A DNA stretch of 6,464 nucleotides from Phycisphaerae bacterium (GTDB lineage: Bacteria > Planctomycetota > Phycisphaerae > UBA1845 > Fen-1342). How positions within the stretch are numbered: position 1 is the stretch's first letter; every line of letters starts with the position of its first letter. The DNA is taken from assembly GCA_016935035.1 (NCBI GenBank), contig JAFGRR010000064.1, positions 1-6,464 of the forward strand, given 5' to 3'. The notes below the pieces were generated by a model. It made no database searches, was not told the DNA's origin, and was given only the letters and a program-made list of their open reading frames with translations. Positions 1-6,464 of the stretch are shown one piece after another. The position numbers and the translations under genes are program-made.

Positions 1-28
1 AATTGCGGGGCGTCGGGGGAGCTAACTC

Positions 29-32
29 GGAG
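29..32 (+). promoter_or_regulatory. Ribosome-binding site of the mannosidase gene
   Basis: GGAG lies seven bases before the ATG at position 40, a normal Shine-Dalgarno core and spacing. It supports that ATG as the start. The 28 bases before it are too few to judge a promoter. Confidence 0.6.
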
Positions 33-39
33 TATTCAG

Positions 40-2799
40 ATGGCCAAGCAGCGCGGTCGCAAGCAGGCATCGTCCAACAAGCCCGTGGCGTCAGACAAGA
101 CCGCCAGACAACGTGGCTGCTATGTCGCCAGCACTCACTGGGACCGCGAATGGTATGAACCGTTCCAACACTACCGCTATCGCCTGGTGGCCGTCATTGA
201 CCAACTCATCGATCTGATGGAAGCCGATCCGGACTACACGCATTACCAGCTCGATGGTCAGTCCGTCGTGCTGGAGGACTATCTCGAAATCCGCCCGGAG
301 CAGTTTGAGCGTCTGCAAATGCTCTTCGACGATGACCGTGTCGAGGCCGGGCCGTGGTACGTGCTGCCCGATGAGTTCCTACCCTGCGGGGAGTCACTCG
401 TCCGCAACCTGCTGCGCGGCCACCAGGTCTGCGAGCAGATCGGCACGGCGATGAAGGTCGGGTTTGCCTGCGATCTCTTCGGCCACGTTTCGCAACTGCC
501 GCAGATCTTCCATGGCTTCGGAATCGACACGGCCGCCATCTGGCGTGGCACGAACGCACCAAAGCACCCCGGACTGTTCAACTGGCAGTCGCCCGACGGC
601 AGCACAGTGCTGACCTACGCCTTCGCCGACGCGGGATACGGGCAGTACCAGTTCGAGGTACGCGACCCGGCCCGGCGTGCCGATCGCACGCTCGATATGA
701 AAAAGGCCCTGGCCGGTCTGCGGCGGATCTTCGAGGTCGAGGAGCCGCGCGTTCCCGGTAGGGCCATCCTGTTCTTCGACGGTATCGACCACGTTCCGCC
801 GGAGCCCAAGACCAGCGCGCTGCTCAAACGCGCGCGTCAGGCGGGCCTGGACATTCGCCACACTCGCCTGTGCGACTACTTTGCCGACGTGCGCCGGCAG
901 AAGCTGCGTCTCCAGACCTTCAAAGGCGAGCTGCGCGAGACCGGCGAGCAGCCGGGCCGCAACGTCATCCCCGGCGTGCTCAGCAGCCGCATCTATCTCA
1001 AACAGCGCAACGCCGCCTGCGAGAACCTTCTGCTGCAATGGGTTGAGCCGTTCAGCGTCTGCGCCATGCTGGTCGGGCAGGAATATCCGATGGCGTTCCT
1101 TGACCACGCCTGGCGCTACCTGCTGCGCAACCATCCCCACGACAGCATCTGCGGGTGCAGCATCGACCAGGTGCACCGCGACATGGAGTACCGCTTTGAC
1201 CAGTGCCGGCTGATTGGCGACCGTGCCCGGCACATGAGTCTGCGTGCCATCGCCGACAGCACGCCGCTGCCGAAACTCGAAGGTGACGAGGATTTCGCCG
1301 TCACCGTTTTCAATCCGACCGTCGACCAGATCGACGGCGTCGTCAACCTGCCGCTGTATTTCAACCGCGACACTAAGAACCGTTTCCAGGAGTGGTTTGG
1401 CTACGAGCCGATCGTCGGCTTCCGTCTGTTCAACCCGGACGGGCAGGAACTGGCGTATCAACGGCTGGATGTGATCAAGCGTGAAAAGTACATCACGTAC
1501 GACGCGCTGGCCGGCTATCGCGACGCCATGAAGGAACGCGTTAATGTCGCTACACGGCTGCGCATCCCGCCCAACGGCTGGACCACCATCGTGTGCAAGC
1601 CGACCAAGGACAAGACCCGCTCGGCGGGCACGCAACTGGTCGATGACCACACCATGCGCAAGGAGCACCTGACCGTCAGCGTCAACACTAACGGCACGCT
1701 CGATATCACCGACCACGGAACGGGCTGCACCTATCACAACGCCCTGACGATCGAGGATCGCGCGGACATCGGTGACGGCTGGTTCCACGGGACGGCGGTC
1801 AACGACGAGTTCTTCAGCAGCATCGCCGCCGCGGCCGACGTCGCGCTGGTGCACGATGGTTTCGCACAGACGACCTTCCGCATCCGCGTGACCCTCAACG
1901 TGCCGAAGCGCTTTGAGTATGACGAGCAGCTTATGCGCCGTAGCACCGAGTTGGTGCCGCTGGTCATCACGCACTGGGTCACGCTCAAGGCCGGCTCGTC
2001 GCTACTAGAGGTGCGAACCGAAATCGACAACACCGTTCGCGATCACCGCGTGCGCGTGCTGGTGCCGACGCACCTGAACACAAAGACCTACTTCGCCGAC
2101 TGCGCGTTCGATGTGATGGAGCGTGAGATCGCCCTGCGCCCCGATTCGCACACGCTGCACGAGCCGGAGGTCGAGACCAAGCCGCAAGCCACCTGGACCG
2201 CTGTCAACGACGGTAAGCGCGGCCTGGCCCTGATCTCGACCGGCCAACCCGAATCCGCCGTCCGCGATCTGCCCGATCGGCCGATCGCGCTGACACTCAT
2301 GCGCGGCTTCCAGAAGACCGTCGGCACGCCCGGCGAACCCGGCGGCCAGATGATGGGCGTCTCGTCGCACGTCTACTGGATCTATCCGCACAGCGGCGCA
2401 CTGCCCGCGATCGAACTGTGTCGCCTCGGGCAGCGGTTGGCCGGCGGACTCCAGTGCATCTACACCGAAAAGTCGCGTGAGCCGTTGCTGCGCGCGAAGC
2501 CGCTGCTGCCCGCCAGCGGCTCGTGGTACAAACTGAGCGCCGGGCCGCTGGTCGTGACGGCCTGCAAGCTCTCGGAGGACGGTGACGCCATCGTCATTCG
2601 CGCCCACAACCCGACCGACGAGCCGGCCAAACAGCGACTCGAGCTTTGCGCTGACATCGAGGCTGCTTTCTACGCCAATATGCTCGAGGAGCCCGGTGAC
2701 AAGCTAGCCAAACGCGGCGGCGCGATTACGGTCACCGCCGAGCCGCGGCAGATCGTCACGCTAAGACTGGAGCTTCCGGAGGAGACGCACCCGGCGTAG
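40..2799 (+). CDS. GH38 alpha-mannosidase (MngB-like, cytoplasmic)
   Basis: A 919-residue glycoside hydrolase family 38 enzyme, expected to hydrolyse terminal alpha-mannosides with retention using an active-site metal (zinc in characterised members). The family signature THWDREW is at residues 32-38, giving metal ligands His33 and Asp35. CDLFGH at 144-149 carries the likely nucleophile Asp145, also a metal ligand by analogy with Golgi mannosidase II. DGIDH at 247-251 probably holds the acid/base Asp250. HPHDSICGCSID at 365-376 supplies His367 as the last metal ligand. The catalytic domain spans about 26-310, a helical middle domain about 315-400, and a beta-sandwich C-terminal region about 420-910. 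There is no signal peptide or membrane segment; the first 25 residues are basic and polar. Length and motifs resemble MngB (mannosylglycerate hydrolase, about 880 residues), but the substrate cannot be read from sequence. No sugar transporter, kinase or regulator is adjacent in the window. Family assignment is firm; substrate is open. Confidence 0.95.
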   Translation: MAKQRGRKQASSNKPVASDKTARQRGCYVASTHWDREWYEPFQHYRYRLVAVIDQLIDLMEADPDYTHYQLDGQSVVLEDYLEIRPEQFERLQMLFDDDRVEAGPWYVLPDEFLPCGESLVRNLLRGHQVCEQIGTAMKVGFACDLFGHVSQLPQIFHGFGIDTAAIWRGTNAPKHPGLFNWQSPDGSTVLTYAFADAGYGQYQFEVRDPARRADRTLDMKKALAGLRRIFEVEEPRVPGRAILFFDGIDHVPPEPKTSALLKRARQAGLDIRHTRLCDYFADVRRQKLRLQTFKGELRETGEQPGRNVIPGVLSSRIYLKQRNAACENLLLQWVEPFSVCAMLVGQEYPMAFLDHAWRYLLRNHPHDSICGCSIDQVHRDMEYRFDQCRLIGDRARHMSLRAIADSTPLPKLEGDEDFAVTVFNPTVDQIDGVVNLPLYFNRDTKNRFQEWFGYEPIVGFRLFNPDGQELAYQRLDVIKREKYITYDALAGYRDAMKERVNVATRLRIPPNGWTTIVCKPTKDKTRSAGTQLVDDHTMRKEHLTVSVNTNGTLDITDHGTGCTYHNALTIEDRADIGDGWFHGTAVNDEFFSSIAAAADVALVHDGFAQTTFRIRVTLNVPKRFEYDEQLMRRSTELVPLVITHWVTLKAGSSLLEVRTEIDNTVRDHRVRVLVPTHLNTKTYFADCAFDVMEREIALRPDSHTLHEPEVETKPQATWTAVNDGKRGLALISTGQPESAVRDLPDRPIALTLMRGFQKTVGTPGEPGGQMMGVSSHVYWIYPHSGALPAIELCRLGQRLAGGLQCIYTEKSREPLLRAKPLLPASGSWYKLSAGPLVVTACKLSEDGDAIVIRAHNPTDEPAKQRLELCADIEAAFYANMLEEPGDKLAKRGGAITVTAEPRQIVTLRLELPEETHPA

Positions 2800-2917
2800 T
2801 CATGAGCGTGGCGGCGCTGGCGGCTTGATCCGGGGATCTGCCTCGGGCGCTGGCGATTCTCGCCCTCGGCTGCGCCGGCGATTGCAGCCGTTGCCGGTTC
2901 TACTATGATCTCTTGCG
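2800..2917. other. Intergenic gap between mannosidase and copper ATPase genes
   Basis: A GC-rich non-coding gap. GCGCYGGCG occurs three times (2814-2822, 2847-2855, 2872-2880); the last two copies extend to 12 bases with 11 identical (2847-2858 and 2872-2883). GGCGA at 2852-2856 and TCGCC at 2860-2864 form a short perfect hairpin with a three-base loop, but no T-run follows, so it is not a convincing intrinsic terminator. The last 20 bases are less GC-rich and contain the candidate promoter of the next gene. Confidence 0.6.
2904..2909 (+). promoter_or_regulatory. Candidate -10 element of the copper ATPase gene
   Basis: TATGAT differs from the TATAAT consensus at one base and ends eight bases before the ATG at 2918. 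Transcription would then start at about 2916-2918, on or next to the start codon. The best -35 candidate at a usual distance, TTGCAG at 2882-2887 with a 16-base spacer, is weak. No long dyad like those of MerR-family copper promoters is evident. An overlapping TACTAT at 2901-2906 is an alternative hexamer. Confidence 0.35.
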
Positions 2918-5158
2918 ATGACCATGCCAGAACCCAACCACGCGCGCATCACGCTCGACATTCGCGGCATGCACTGTGCCGGATGCGTCGGATCGGTCGA
3001 ACGCGCCCTGTCCAGGGTGCCGGGCGTGGTCAGCTCATCGGTTAATCTCACGACCGAGCAGGCTACGGTGATTTCGGAATCGGACGACCCGTCGATGACG
3101 AACCGATTGCTGGAGGCCGTGCGACACGCCGGTTACGAAGCGCGCCTTGATGATGCCTGGGCGCGATCGCTGGGGACACGCCGGCTGGAGCGCAAGCGGC
3201 AGCGGCGCCGGCAGCGGCGTGGCATCATCATCGCGGCGATTCTGGGTCTGCCGGTTATCTTCTCACACCTATTGGTGCATGGTGAGCAGGCGTTTCTGGG
3301 TTTGCCGCCGTGGTTGTTTGCCACGTTTCAGGGTCTGCTGACGCTGGGAGTGTTCGCGGCGGCCGCGTTGCCGATCTTTGCCGGCGCTGCGCGCGCGCTG
3401 CTGCGCCTGCATGCGAACATGGACCTGCTGGTGACGCTGGGGGCGCTGACGGCTTTTGGGACGGGCGTCGGCGCGATCATCGCCGACCTGGTCGGTCCCG
3501 ATGAGCTCATCGCCGGGGCTCCGAGCATGCTGATTTTCGAGACGGCGGTGATGATCGTGCTGTTCGTCTCGATCGGGAAATACCTGGAGTCGCGCGCCCG
3601 CGGGCATGCGTCGGCGGCGCTGGAGGCCCTGCACTCGCGCATTCCTCGCGAGGCGCTGCGCGTCGTCGAGGGCAAGACGCAGACCGTCTCGATCGACGAC
3701 GTGCGCATCGACGATGTGCTACGCGTCGCACCTCATGGCGCCGTTCCGGTTGATGGCGTGCTGGTGGCCGGACACGTGAGCCTCGATGAGTCTATGCTGA
3801 CGGGCGAGTCGCTGCCGGTGGAGCGCGACGCAGGCGACGCGGTTTTCGGCGGAACACGCGTCACTGACGGCATGGCCGATCTGCGCGCGACCGCGACGGG
3901 GCAGACCTCCGCCGCCGCCCGCATCGCCCAACTCGTGGACGAGGCCCAGGCCAGCAAGCCGCCGTGGCAGCGTCTGGCCGACCGGTTTGCGTCGGTCTTT
4001 GTGCCGATCGTGCTGTTGCTGGCGGCCGGCACGTTTCTGGGGTGGCTGGTGTTGGGTGACAGCACGGTGCCGGCGGCGCTGATGCGCACCATCGCGGTAC
4101 TAGTCGTGGCGTGTCCGTGCGCCATGGGCTTGGCGATACCCACGGCGGTCGCAGTGGGCACGGCGCTGGCGGCGGAACGCGGCATTCTGGTGCGAGATCC
4201 AGGGGCGCTGGAGGCGGCCGGCAGCGTCATCGAGGTCGTGGTCGACAAGACCGGCACGCTGACACGCGGCCAGCCCGGACTACGCTCGATCGAAGTCATG
4301 GACGGGCACTCAGAGCAGGAAGTCCTGCGCTGGGCGGCGGCGCTGGCGCAGCACAGTGACCACCCGCTGGCCGCCGCCGTCACACAAGTCGCGCGCGACC
4401 AGCACATCGAGCTTCCCGAGCCGCAGGGGTTTCGCTCGGTGCCGGGCGGCGGGGTGCTGGCACGCATTGACGATCACGACATCGCGATCGGCAGTGAGAC
4501 GTGGCTCGGCGAGCAGGGCATCCGCGTGCAGATCTCGCCCGAGCAACAGGAGACGCATCGGCTGGCGGCGGTGAGCGTGGCGTGGCTGGCGGTTGATCGC
4601 CAGGTCGCCGCCATGTTCAGCTTCGCCGACGAGCTGCACCCCGAATCCGAGCAAGCCGTCGCTGAGCTGCGCCGCCTAGGCGTGATTATTCGCATACTCT
4701 CCGGCGATCGGCGGCTGGTAGTGAGCCAGATCGCGAAGCAGCTCAAGATCAAGGCGTACGAGGCGGAACTGACGCCGGCGCAGAAGCTCGACCGCATCCG
4801 CGACATGGCGACGCACGGCTGCCCGGTGGCGATGGTGGGAGATGGCGTGAACGACGCACCGGCGCTGGCCGCCGCCAGCGTGGGAATAGCAATCGGCACC
4901 GGGGCGGACGTGGCGCGCGAAGCCGCCGGCATCTGCCTGGTCGGACACTCGCCGCTGCTGATCGCGAGCGCCATACGCCTATCGCGTCAGAGTCGGCGGA
5001 TCATGCGGCAGAACCTCTTCTGGGCCTTCGCGTACAACGTGGTCATGCTGCCAGTCGCGATACTGACGCCGCTGCCGCCGACGTGGGCGACGGCCGCGAT
5101 GATGTGCAGTTCACTGACGGTGGTACTGAACTCACTGCGCTTGCGGCGGATTGTCTGA
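2918..5158 (+). CDS. copA: Copper-translocating P1B-type ATPase (CopA-like)
   Basis: A complete 746-residue inner-membrane pump that uses ATP to export a heavy metal, most likely Cu(I), from the cytoplasm. One N-terminal HMA metal-binding domain (about 8-75) has GMHCAGC with Cys20 and Cys23. A very Arg-rich linker (88-101) leads to the membrane region. The actuator domain carries TGES at 295-298. The membrane metal site is CPC at 399-401, with Tyr706-Asn707 and the MxxSS pattern at 728-732 in the last two helices; CPC plus YN plus MxxSS is the P1B-1 Cu(I) set. The catalytic domain has DKTGT at 443-447 (phosphorylated Asp443), SDHP at 480-483 with His482, and GDGVNDAP at 641-648. Length is typical and no key residue is missing. 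An in-frame TGA at 2906-2908 means the start can only be ATG 2918 or ATG 2924, and neither has a Shine-Dalgarno sequence. No CueR, CsoR or CopZ gene is in the window. Silver may be a second substrate. Confidence 0.96.
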   Translation: MTMPEPNHARITLDIRGMHCAGCVGSVERALSRVPGVVSSSVNLTTEQATVISESDDPSMTNRLLEAVRHAGYEARLDDAWARSLGTRRLERKRQRRRQRRGIIIAAILGLPVIFSHLLVHGEQAFLGLPPWLFATFQGLLTLGVFAAAALPIFAGAARALLRLHANMDLLVTLGALTAFGTGVGAIIADLVGPDELIAGAPSMLIFETAVMIVLFVSIGKYLESRARGHASAALEALHSRIPREALRVVEGKTQTVSIDDVRIDDVLRVAPHGAVPVDGVLVAGHVSLDESMLTGESLPVERDAGDAVFGGTRVTDGMADLRATATGQTSAAARIAQLVDEAQASKPPWQRLADRFASVFVPIVLLLAAGTFLGWLVLGDSTVPAALMRTIAVLVVACPCAMGLAIPTAVAVGTALAAERGILVRDPGALEAAGSVIEVVVDKTGTLTRGQPGLRSIEVMDGHSEQEVLRWAAALAQHSDHPLAAAVTQVARDQHIELPEPQGFRSVPGGGVLARIDDHDIAIGSETWLGEQGIRVQISPEQQETHRLAAVSVAWLAVDRQVAAMFSFADELHPESEQAVAELRRLGVIIRILSGDRRLVVSQIAKQLKIKAYEAELTPAQKLDRIRDMATHGCPVAMVGDGVNDAPALAAASVGIAIGTGADVAREAAGICLVGHSPLLIASAIRLSRQSRRIMRQNLFWAFAYNVVMLPVAILTPLPPTWATAAMMCSSLTVVLNSLRLRRIV

Positions 5159-5214
5159 GAAGTCAGAGGGAAATGTGCGGTTCTGCCGTAGGTTGACACA
5201 GTATGGGGGGCTTG

Positions 5215-5263
5215 CGGGTGACGGATTCTGGCGGTTGCTGGCGGATGCAGTGCCCGTCACCCG
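5215..5263. repeat. 10-bp inverted repeat downstream of the copper ATPase gene
   Basis: CGGGTGACGG at 5215-5224 is the exact reverse complement of CCGTCACCCG at 5254-5263, with 29 bases between. The loop holds a near-perfect 10-bp tandem repeat, CTGGCGGTTG at 5228-5237 and CTGGCGGATG at 5238-5247. The structure begins 56 bases after the ATPase stop, where a transcript end or 3' protecting hairpin could sit, but no T-run follows and the loop is long. It could equally be a REP-like repeat unit. Confidence 0.55.
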
Positions 5264-5282
5264 GCGGGGACCGGGAATGATC

Positions 5283-5309
5283 CACAGATTGCACAGATTG
5301 ACGCAGACT
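5283..5309. repeat. Short tandem repeat of CACAGATTG
   Basis: CACAGATTG occurs twice back to back (5283-5291, 5292-5300). After one extra base a degenerate third unit, CGCAGACT at 5302-5309, matches CACAGATT at six of eight positions. From memory, similar CACAGATT arrays are scattered between genes in several environmental bacterial genomes; this could not be checked here. Nothing suggests it is coding. Confidence 0.6.
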
Positions 5310-5350
5310 CGCGGCGCTGACCGTCGTCGCCGAAGCCGCGATCACAGCAA

Positions 5351-5522
5351 ATCCTGATCGTGAACGTCACCATCAGCCACATGTAGTCAAACGCCGGTCA
5401 TCAGGATACTCTTTTCGTGACCAGACCGCGGGCGGAAGTCAGGCGAGAGCTGATGAACGGCGCCTTGGCTCAACTTAGTGGCGTTCGTGGCTGTCCCCAA
5501 TATCCTGATATCCCGATCGTGA
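5351..5522. repeat. ATCCTGAT-type direct and inverted repeats
   Basis: ATCCTGAT lies at 5351-5358 and 5502-5509, and its exact reverse complement ATCAGGAT at 5400-5407. The right copy is followed at once by ATCCCGAT (5510-5517), a one-mismatch tandem duplicate. The 13-mer ATCCTGATCGTGA at 5351-5363 matches ATCCCGATCGTGA at 5510-5522 at 12 of 13 positions. The pattern suggests a dispersed repeat family or remains of a small element. Chance is less likely for the 13-mer than for the single 8-mers. Confidence 0.5.
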
Positions 5523-5582
5523 TGCCGCCGCCGGGGGATGATGAGGCCTAGTTAGCGTGCTGGCGAGATGAGACGAGCAATT

Positions 5583-5589
5583 GAAGGGG
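5583..5589 (+). promoter_or_regulatory. Ribosome-binding site of the FRG-domain gene
   Basis: GAAGGGG ends five bases before the ATG at 5595, a reasonable purine-rich Shine-Dalgarno sequence. The other in-frame ATG at 5568 is preceded only by GGCGAG immediately upstream, so the site favours 5595. Confidence 0.5.
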
Positions 5590-5594
5590 CTGAG

Positions 5595-6464
5595 ATGACA
5601 GATGAGGGGCGGTATCCAACACGGAAGACTATCGCGACCGTGGACGACCTGGCGATTGCGGCAAATGACGCCCTGACTGTGATCGGCGACCGACCGTGGT
5701 TCCGAGGACACGCTGATGGTGCGTGGAGCTTGAAGCCGCACGTGTACCGAGAAACAGAGCAGAGGAATCTCAAGAAAGGCAAATCGCTCTCCTACGAGCG
5801 GACGCTGATGCGGTGGTTCAAGGCGCAGGCCGGGCTGCGCGCCAGTAAACGCGTTAATGAACTAGATGACTTCGGCTGGCTCTCGTTGGGACGCCACTAT
5901 GGACTACCGACGCGGCTGCTTGACTGGACCAGATCGATACTGGTCGCCGCCTTCTTTGCCACTGAGGTGATTCCGAAGAATCCACAGTGCAAGCCCGCCA
6001 TCTGGGCATTGAGTCCACACGGCCTGAATGCGCTGCAACTGCCCGGCGGTGATGACTCGGCAAACGTGACATACGTTGGTCTCGGGGGTCCGCTTGATCC
6101 AACGGCCGGCATTGTGAAGAGAATCTCTGAGCACGCGATGAGGCCATGCGGCGGTACTGACATTTGTGTGGCTATCATAGCGCCTGAGGAAGACCTTCGC
6201 ATGCACGTGCAGCGCGCGGTGTTCACAATCCATGGCACGTCGCGTTCGATGCTGGGCATTAAGCATCATCAGGCCATTTTGCTCAAGTACGAACTGGCGG
6301 ACGCGACTAGCGTGCAGAATCAACTGAGAAACCTGGGAGTAACGCGCGAGTCGTTGTTCCCAGACCTGGATCATCTCGCGAAGGGGATCATGGATACGCC
6401 GAATACCCCAGTGAGCAAGCAAGACATGCAGGACAAGGCCGAGAAATTGAGGCAGGCCCAGGCG
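5595..6464 (+). CDS. FRG-domain protein, 3' end beyond the window
   Basis: An open frame of 290 codons with no stop before the window edge, so the C-terminus is missing. It is recognised as an FRG domain (Pfam PF08867 by recall) from WFRGHADGAWSLKP at residues 35-48, RHYGLPTRLLDW at 100-111 followed by VAAFFA at 117-122, and VQRAVFTIHG at 205-214. A conserved-looking tail with LFPDLDHLAKGI at 254-265 follows. The last 20 residues are charged and could begin a linker or helix. There is no signal peptide or membrane segment, so it is probably cytoplasmic. The biochemical function of FRG domains is not established to my knowledge; they often occur in accessory regions. An in-frame TAG at 5553-5555 limits the start to ATG 5568 or ATG 5595; 5595 is chosen for its ribosome-binding site. 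Codons such as AAT, ATA, ACT and AAA appear more often than in the neighbours, hinting at separate origin. Domain call is good; role is unknown. Confidence 0.85.
   Translation, partial: MTDEGRYPTRKTIATVDDLAIAANDALTVIGDRPWFRGHADGAWSLKPHVYRETEQRNLKKGKSLSYERTLMRWFKAQAGLRASKRVNELDDFGWLSLGRHYGLPTRLLDWTRSILVAAFFATEVIPKNPQCKPAIWALSPHGLNALQLPGGDDSANVTYVGLGGPLDPTAGIVKRISEHAMRPCGGTDICVAIIAPEEDLRMHVQRAVFTIHGTSRSMLGIKHHQAILLKYELADATSVQNQLRNLGVTRESLFPDLDHLAKGIMDTPNTPVSKQDMQDKAEKLRQAQA

Larger units (their letters stand above)
5159..5594. other. Repeat-bearing intergenic gap between copper ATPase and FRG gene
   Basis: About 436 bases with no credible gene. It holds a 10-bp inverted repeat just after the ATPase stop, a 9-bp tandem repeat near the middle, ATCCTGAT-like repeats in both orientations, and the start region of the FRG gene at its end. 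There is no obvious promoter; an exact TTGACA at 5193-5198 has no -10 partner. Small ORFs here have no protein-like character and two of them translate the short repeats. The gap may be a scar of repeat insertion or the edge of an acquired segment; that part is inference. Confidence 0.6.

Noticed and set aside
394..1974. A 526-codon open frame on the - strand inside the mannosidase gene
   Set aside because: It lies wholly antisense to a gene with clear GH38 motifs, its product shows no recognisable domain, and long antisense frames are common in GC-rich genes.
2274..2287. 14-bp perfect palindrome CGATCGGCCGATCG
   Set aside because: It lies inside the mannosidase reading frame, encodes ordinary residues, and short palindromes built from CGATCG and CGGCCG arise readily in GC-rich DNA.
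2800..3051. An 83-codon - strand frame covering the first intergenic gap
   Set aside because: It runs antisense into the ATPase metal-binding domain and its product is rich in Arg, Pro and Ser as expected for a shadow frame.
40..5158. Mannosidase and copper ATPase as one functional operon
   Set aside because: There is a 118-base gap, a separate candidate promoter before the ATPase, and no shared pathway between the products.
5193..5198. Exact TTGACA as a -35 promoter element
   Set aside because: At a 16-18 base spacing the downstream sequence is GC-rich with no -10-like hexamer, and the next gene starts about 400 bases away.
5151..5357. A 68-codon + strand frame after the copper ATPase, overlapping its end
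   Set aside because: Its product is low-quality, Arg-rich and partly a translation of the CACAGATTG repeat, and no ribosome-binding site is evident.
5904..6422. A 172-codon open frame on the - strand across the FRG gene
   Set aside because: The + strand frame carries the conserved FRG motifs; the antisense product has no recognisable features.

Overview
The window is a GC-rich bacterial chromosomal segment with three real protein genes, all on the + strand, and two short non-coding gaps. In order they are a cytoplasmic GH38 alpha-mannosidase (40-2799), a copper-type P1B heavy-metal ATPase (2918-5158), and the N-terminal 290 codons of an FRG-domain protein that runs off the right edge (5595-6464). 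No tRNA, rRNA, CRISPR array, transposase or integrase was seen. The taxon cannot be fixed from this sequence. High GC, a large mannosidase of the MngB-like type, and short CACAGATT-type intergenic repeats would suit an uncultured environmental bacterium such as a planctomycete, but that is a weak guess.

Layout. The mannosidase has a good ribosome-binding site and intact catalytic motifs. A 118-base gap follows, holding short GC-rich repeats and then a -10-like hexamer so close to the ATPase start codon that the ATPase mRNA may be leaderless. The ATPase is complete, from its N-terminal metal-binding domain to the last membrane helix. After it comes a 436-base gap with a 10-bp inverted repeat, a 9-bp tandem repeat and a family of ATCCTGAT-like direct and inverted repeats. 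The FRG gene looks less GC-rich by eye and may have been acquired separately.

Function. The three genes share no obvious pathway: one handles alpha-mannosides, one exports copper, and one has an unknown role. Gap sizes and the separate start signals argue against one operon. The most interesting parts are the repeat-rich gap with the FRG gene beside it, which may be the edge of an accessory region continuing beyond the window, and the unusual start of the ATPase. I found no clear new system inside the window.
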